The notes below the pieces were generated by a model. The model was not told the origin of the DNA. It ran no database searches and saw only the letters and a list, made by a program, of their open reading frames with translations. Both the position numbers and the translations under genes were made by a program. Shown piece after piece: positions 49,781 to 64,000 of a stretch of 64,000 nucleotides of DNA (position 1 is its first letter; each line of letters starts with the position of its first letter). The DNA comes from Serinus canaria (Eukaryota > Chordata > Aves > Passeriformes > Fringillidae): contig NC_066315.1 of the NCBI RefSeq assembly GCF_022539315.1, positions 102,901,990 through 102,965,989 of the forward strand, written 5' to 3'.

Positions 49781-52654
49781 ATTGTAATTATTTTTGCTTT
49801 GCGCAGAGATTTATCACATGCAGCTGCCACAACTTGTTTACAAGACACAAAAGCCATGAAAACAAGGTTGACGAAGTCTGCGTGTGAGCTGTTTTCCCTG
49901 GCAGGAATTTGTCATACCTCTTCGCTCGCTGACGCCCTGGCTGGCCACACAGCCTCCAGTAACACAGGGCAGTGCCTTCCCTTCAGAGTAGCCAAAGTGT
50001 GTGTTTTCAACTTCTGTTTTCAGCCAGAGGCTGGGTTTTGACAAAACTGCTTTGCATTTAGGTTTATCACTGCTGCAAGGACAGCAAAACCACTCATGTT
50101 GTCCCCTTGCTTCTTTATATTATTTTTTTCCTTTCCATGGTAAAATAAGTTTCACAAATAACTTTTTGTTTGCTCTACCAGGGATCTGTGGCCAGCACTG
50201 GAAGCCTTTGGTTTGTTACTTGGACTCCTGCTCAGTTCAGGATCCTAGCTCCACCCCATGCCCTACATATACCTACCTACCTGTGATAACTTTAGATAAA
50301 GTTACTTCAGGTTTATGCTCAGAAAGAATAGGTTTAGGTAAACTTCAATAGCCAGCACCAAAACTATCAGCACTAGATTACAGGAGAGCAGAAACTCCCT
50401 TTTGATACATTTTAGTGGGCACTCAATGTGAGTAATTTTCTTCTTCTAAGTTAAATAACACCTCAGGCCAGGGAAAAGCTTTTACATGGTGTGGTGTCAG
50501 GTGCTACTCAGCCACAGCCATCTGATATATGACTACAGCCAAACTTCTAGGTGTAACCTTAACACGAGTCATAATTTAAGTATATAACTAGACTCAATCA
50601 GAATTGGTCACCAGTGAAGTTCCCAGGGTAAGTCAGTCAGTAAAAAGGAAATGCAGTGCTCATGACACAATCAGGACTTGGGTGGTCATTTACATGTATA
50701 TCACTTTGTATAATAGTAAATGAAAACAGCAGAGAGACCACAGGCTTTTACTTTCAATGAAAACTGTTAACCTGAATGGCAACAGCTTTCTTAGCTTTCT
50801 TCCTCATTCTATTTTCATTTTCAGTACTGCAGCTGCTATAGTGAAATTACAGAACTGGTTAGCTCAGCCAGCAAAGTTTTCTTCTTTTTAAACTTGTTGA
50901 CATTTTTTATTTTAAAGGGCAAAGTAATGAAGAGTAAAGATCTCTGAAAATCCCCTGTAATGATCTGAGTGCCCCACAGCACACCAACATACTGCGTTGA
51001 AAAAAAAAAAAAAACAAAAGAGGAAAATGTCGAGCAATTCAAATAAACAATGCAAACATAACTGTGAGGCTGTTTTTCTTTCACTTGTGAAGCATGGGTG
51101 TAAGGAGTGAATAAAGATCCTTCCTGCAAGAACAGGAAAGGACAAGGCATCTTCCAAACCTTTATCAAAGATGACACTCCACTTTGGGCGTGTAGCACCC
51201 CTTAAGATAAATCACCTATTCCACAAAACCATGTCTATTAATCAACTTCCCCCTCAACATGAACCTCACAGTGACAAAAAAATACACTTCCATTTTACAA
51301 TTAGTAATTTAAAAAAGCCAACCAAACAATACATACATAGGTACCCCAGGAAAAACAGCTCAGAAGTACCAAGTACAGGGTGTCCAGAGATACTAGACTA
51401 GGCTCTTCTGTACCCACCTGCACTGCCTTGCAGACAGAGTATACAGCCATCTGTATGTTCAAAATTATTTTCCAGCTTTATTTCCAATGTTTTAAAAAAT
51501 AATTCTATATTCATACTGTATATTAGGATGACTGTGTTACCAAAGTAGTCATAAGTAAACCAGTGTTTACTGTTTTCCATTTTGATTTTAAAAATTAAGG
51601 TTCAAGAGAGGCACAAGTTCAGAAGAATTCCAAAGAACACTCCAGAGAACAAAGAATATATCTGACACTAGAAAATTATAAAGGCCAGAGCAAAACAGTA
51701 TAGCAGTCAGAATATTGTAGTCTTTTTTCTACTCATAATGATATCCTAAATTCACCAACTCTCATACTCCTCAAAGCCCTCCCCCAACCTCCCAAACAGA
51801 CAACTGGTTTGTTTTTAAAGATTAGCCAGAACCATTTTTTTACCCTGGAGGTCTCTTATTTCATTGTTGCTGGAAGGATAAGGGTGGGCAACTGGGGCAA
51901 CTGACATTCAAGTAAGTTGAAATGTGAGCTGCAAGTCTTCACCATTTTCAGTAATAAGTCATTTTGATAGCAAAGTCCTTTTCTGAAAGGTAACTTAGAT
52001 TCTGTTGGCAAAAATACACCCCAATACAGCAGGGATCTCTTCTAAATCTTAGCCAACCACCTGTTAAAGTATCTCACAAAGACCTGGCTCCCAGAACTCA
52101 GATTTCAGTGCAATACAGCCTACTTTATTTCAGTCTACTAGAATTACTGAGTAAAAACCCTGTCATTGCTAGTCCAAGTAAGGCTAGAAGCCCTTGCCCT
52201 CCCCTATCAAAATTTGTCACCAGTCATGTCTAGGAGCTGCATGACAAAGATCTGCAAAGAACACTTGTCCCAGCCCCTCTTCTGGCCTCTTCCTTTTATC
52301 TCCAGATCTTCCCCATGGGCCATCACATTTCCCAGCCCTAAAATATTTCAAGGAGCCAAGAGCTGGAACTCTTAGAGAGGCCCAAGGTTTCCCTCTGAAA
52401 TTTAGTCAGAATTGCCCACATAGCTCCCTTTGGCCCCTTAAAACATTTCAACACAGCAGAACACAATCAGGTACTTCTGGCCCACTTTTCAGCATTCTTT
52501 TAAACATCTGATTAACAACAACTGCTAGTTTGGTTCGTGGCTCTCTGAACCAAACAAAGTCAGTACGAGCTCAAAAATTTCTCACTTCCATTTGTTTCAA
52601 GGGTAATTCATGTTTTCTGCAAAGTTTGTATTCAACAAAATACTCTGTATGCAT

Positions 52655-53150
52655 CTCTTTTAAAGAAAATACTTTATTATATTATGGGAAAAAAGCATGA
52701 TCATCCAAAGTTTGTATTGTTAAAAAAATTGAAAATTTAGACAGCGTGTCGGTATATTCCGTTCCACATGGGAATGATAAGAAGACTCTATATCATTACT
52801 AGATATTGCACAGTCTGAAAGAAACAAAACAAATCACATGATCTTGGGAAACATCTCACATTATGAAAAATCTACAAAGAAAACATTAAAAAAAAATCCC
52901 AACAAAACACACAATCCTTTCTTTCTACAGTAGCTTTAAGTTCAAAATTCTTGGAATGACCGTATTCCACTGAAGACCATCTCAGTGACAGGAAGCTTCA
53001 TTTCAGCAATCCCCTTGTGCAAATAAGATTAATAAAAAAAAAATAATAATAACGCAGTGAAGTCTTTTGATATCGTGTGGGTGGCAATAACCACACAGCT
53101 GTTAGATCCCTGCCTGGTAAAACAAAACGGGGAAGGAGAAGGAAGGGGAT
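52655..53150 (-). other. TGIF1: TGIF1 3' UTR
   Basis: About 495 nt from the TAA stop to the inferred cleavage site just past AATAAA. AT-rich, with A-run tracts near 52890 and 53030. The extent depends on the polyadenylation signal at 52673-52678. Confidence 0.7.
52673..52678 (-). terminator. TGIF1 polyadenylation signal AATAAA
   Basis: TTTATT on the + strand, AATAAA on the - strand, about 475 nt after the TGIF1 stop codon, the only well-placed hexamer I found there. It faces the DLGAP1 3' end across about 16 kb. Confidence 0.7.
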
Positions 53151-61876
<8,726 letters not shown>

Positions 61877-62145
61877 CTTGATCGCGAGGACCGAGCCGAT
61901 CGCCGGACACCCCACGCACCGACCCAAGTTTCTCTCCCTTCGCCGGACGCTGCTTTCCCCCTTTAAGCTCAGCGAGGAGGAGAAGGTCGATGAAGAAAGA
62001 AGAAACACCGCCGCGGAGCCAGGCGCCCGGTCACCGGCCGCGCTGCTGTCAGCGGGAGCCGCAGGGCTCTGCCTCCCCCGGGGGCTTTCTAGTGCGGCCG
62101 GGGTGGGCTTCCCTCCCCCCTTCCCTTTGTTCCCTTCTGCTGGCG

Positions 62146-62150
62146 ATTGG
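62146..62150 (-). promoter_or_regulatory. CCAAT box upstream of TGIF1
   Basis: CCAAT on the - strand (ATTGG on +) about 270 bp upstream of the TGIF1 ATG in a GC-rich context, a typical NF-Y position if transcription starts within the following 100 bp. Confidence 0.35.
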
Positions 62151-63101
62151 CCCCGGCCTGTTAAAGTGAGGAAAGGCACGGGAGAGAAAGGTACACAGCG
62201 CCCGCCCTCCCCCACCTCCCCGCAGTGAGTACGGGAGAGTAACCGTGCGCTGCACTGGCACTCGCGGCGGCGGCTGCCTCCTCCTCCTCCTCCTTTCTCC
62301 TCCCTCCCCTCCTGTCTGACAGAGCCTCGACAACCGGGAGGGGAGGGACCGGCCGGAACGGGGGGGGTGTCCGCCTGTACCCGCTCGTTCATGCACACAA
62401 AACAGCAGCGGCGGGGGGAGCTCTCCGTGCCTCCCGCTCCCTCGCCTTTCTTCCAAGCAGACGTTTGATCATTAAACTGGAAGGAGGAGAAGGAAGAGGC
62501 GGGGGTGGGGGGGAGATTTTGACAGCTGCCCTTGACTAGCCTCCTCCTGTTGCTGCCGGACGAACCACCCACTCCTTCGCGTGAATAGAGGAGAAGAAAG
62601 GAGAGTGCGTACGGCAGGGGAAGGAAAGGAGCCCTCCAAAGATCGGCACCCCCCTCCCGAGTGTCGAACGGCCCGGTCGGCGGGGGCTGTTCCTCCCGAT
62701 CCCCTACGGTGCCGAAGGAACCCCGCCTGGCCGGCGCTGGCCACACACACCCCCACCCACCCCTGCGGGGAAGGCGAGCCCCGTTTCTGCGGTTATTTTT
62801 ACATCAGTTCGTAAAAGGTTGTTTTTCTCCCCTTCGACTCCCCCCCTCCCCAGCCCGGTAGGTTTTGCTGCGGCACATGATCGCAGCTGTAAAAGAGAGA
62901 AGTCTCACAGCTTGACTCATCGCTGTCGGGCGAGCACGCTCTGCAGCAGCAACAGTTTCTTTTCCTCCGGGATGAGAAACGTGACACCCGCCAGCAGCTC
63001 GCTCCAGCTTCCCTGGCGAGGTGGAGAGCTCTCCCTGGGCACAGGCGGCCTTGGCGGCGGGTCCCGGCTGTCCCCCCGCTGCCCCCCTGACAAAACCAGG
63101 T

Positions 63102-63103
<2 letters not shown>

Positions 63104-63133
<30 letters not shown>
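63104..63133. repeat. A30 homopolymer
   Basis: An uninterrupted run of 30 A inside GC-rich promoter DNA; no AATAAA precedes it. Confidence 0.95.
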
Positions 63134-63136
<3 letters not shown>

Positions 63137-63722
63137 AAACTGCTGAACGCCCAGCCGCGGTCTAAAGTGTCACGGGCGAAGGTTTCGGTGTGGAAAGGAA
63201 AAGCCGCCTGGCCGCGGAGCAGGCGTGCGGGCGCGGCGTGCACTTATTCCACGGGAGCGTGTCCGTGTCATTCCCGCACCGGCACGTGCGGGGCTGTTCC
63301 CGGCCGGGCAGGCGCGGGGGGTGAGCAGCAGGCGCTTGGAACGGCTGATGAAATAATGGATTCCTACGGCAGAGCGGGGATCATTCCCTACCCACCACCC
63401 TGCACACCCCCCCCCCCCACGGCAGCGCGGGAGTCCGCGCATTCGCTGCACAAGGGAAGCAACAGCGCTTTAGCAGCAAGCCCTCCCCAAGTACCTTGTA
63501 ACTATTTTTATGTGGCGTAATTACAGCGGGAGATAAAACAGCTGTTGTATGGCGAACGGGGGATGTGTGAGGGGGGAGGGCAGCTGGTGAGTCACGTCAC
63601 TTCGCCAAGGACTCCGTGTCGGCGGCTCTGCGGGGCCGGAGGTTCGCTCCGGTATGGGGTGACCCTTGTGCTTGGCGGCTGCTGGGCGGCGTGTCCGGCT
63701 GTAGGTCAGCGAGGCACGGCAC

Positions 63723-63788
63723 ACTGACTGACTGACTGACTGACTGACTGACTGACTGACTGACTGACTGACTGACTGACTGACTGAC
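63723..63788. repeat. (ACTG)16.5 tetranucleotide microsatellite
   Basis: 66 bp of pure ACTG repeat in the CpG island at the right end, giving SVSQ-type open frames by chance. Probably variable in length. Confidence 0.97.
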
Positions 63789-64000
63789 GGCGCCGCGCCA
63801 GGCGGGAGCTTGAGCGGCGCGGTCCGAGGTCCCGCCGGCGGCAGCGCGATCCGGGCCATTACCCGCCGAGCGAGCGCCCTCCGCCCGCCCTTCCCGCCGC
63901 CTTCCCGCCGTGTCGCCGCCGGCGGTGTCCAGGGGGTTCCAGTGCTCGGTGCTGCCGCCCCGCGCGGTGTCAGCCCAGCAGGACGAGGCTCGCTCGGGGC

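Larger units (their letters stand above)
36311..52654. other. Intergenic region between convergent DLGAP1 and TGIF1
   Basis: About 16 kb with no conserved protein-coding exon that I can recognise. It contains GC-rich patches at about 42850-43130 and 49080-49780 (the second with a minisatellite), a T24 run with an upstream - strand AATAAA at about 44.9 kb, and otherwise unremarkable single-copy DNA. Open frames here are short and lack splice or homology support. Confidence 0.65.

Noticed and set aside
49306..49887. 193-residue open frame across the minisatellite
   Set aside because: Repeat-derived Ala/Pro/Arg-rich sequence, with an equally long antisense frame; not credible as a protein.

Overview
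This is vertebrate nuclear DNA, most likely from a bird. It carries two intron-split genes, CR1 LINE fragments of the avian type (several with the characteristic ATTCTGTG-like 3' tails), few other dispersed repeats, and a GC-rich CpG island at the right end. I cannot name the species. Nothing bacterial, phage or CRISPR-like is present.

Layout. From the left edge to about 36.3 kb on the + strand lies the 3' part of DLGAP1 (SAPAP1/GKAP), a postsynaptic-density scaffold. Six coding exons are visible: 6017-6390, 9625-9716, 18149-18567, 27418-27509, 29367-29519 and 32329-32538. They encode about 445 C-terminal residues ending in the SHANK-binding tail QTRL. A long AT-rich 3' UTR follows, with AATAAA signals near 32.9, 33.4, 35.5 and 36.3 kb. 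From 62 kb down to about 52.65 kb on the - strand lies a complete TGIF1, a TALE homeodomain repressor of 269 residues in three coding exons: 61861-61876, 55044-55270 and 53151-53717. It has a short 3' UTR and a CpG-island promoter. The two genes are convergent, with roughly 16 kb of intergenic DNA between them. As I recall, the same tail-to-tail order is found on human chromosome 18p11.3, which supports both calls.

Introns and intergenic DNA. These hold CR1 fragments (1186-1680, 13395-13495, 13565-13712, 20150-20396), a GC-rich intronic block with a 49-bp minisatellite (about 3052-3245), a second GC-rich block with a 96-101-bp minisatellite (49262-49560), microsatellites (GT at 4019-4072, ACTG at 63723-63788) and homopolymer runs. 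One of these runs (44853-44876) looks like the poly(A) end of a retroposed transcript.

The most unusual structure is a set of near-perfect snap-back inverted repeats in the DLGAP1 introns (1607-1654, 12754-12849, 16463-16511, 20419-20455), with arms of 16-36 bp and loops of 5-9 nt. They look like products of replication template switching; in the first, an inserted segment can be recognised inside a CR1 copy. I found no undescribed gene system. The two proteins act separately: DLGAP1 links PSD-95-family proteins to SHANK at excitatory synapses, and TGIF1 represses TGF-beta/SMAD and retinoid-responsive transcription in the nucleus.
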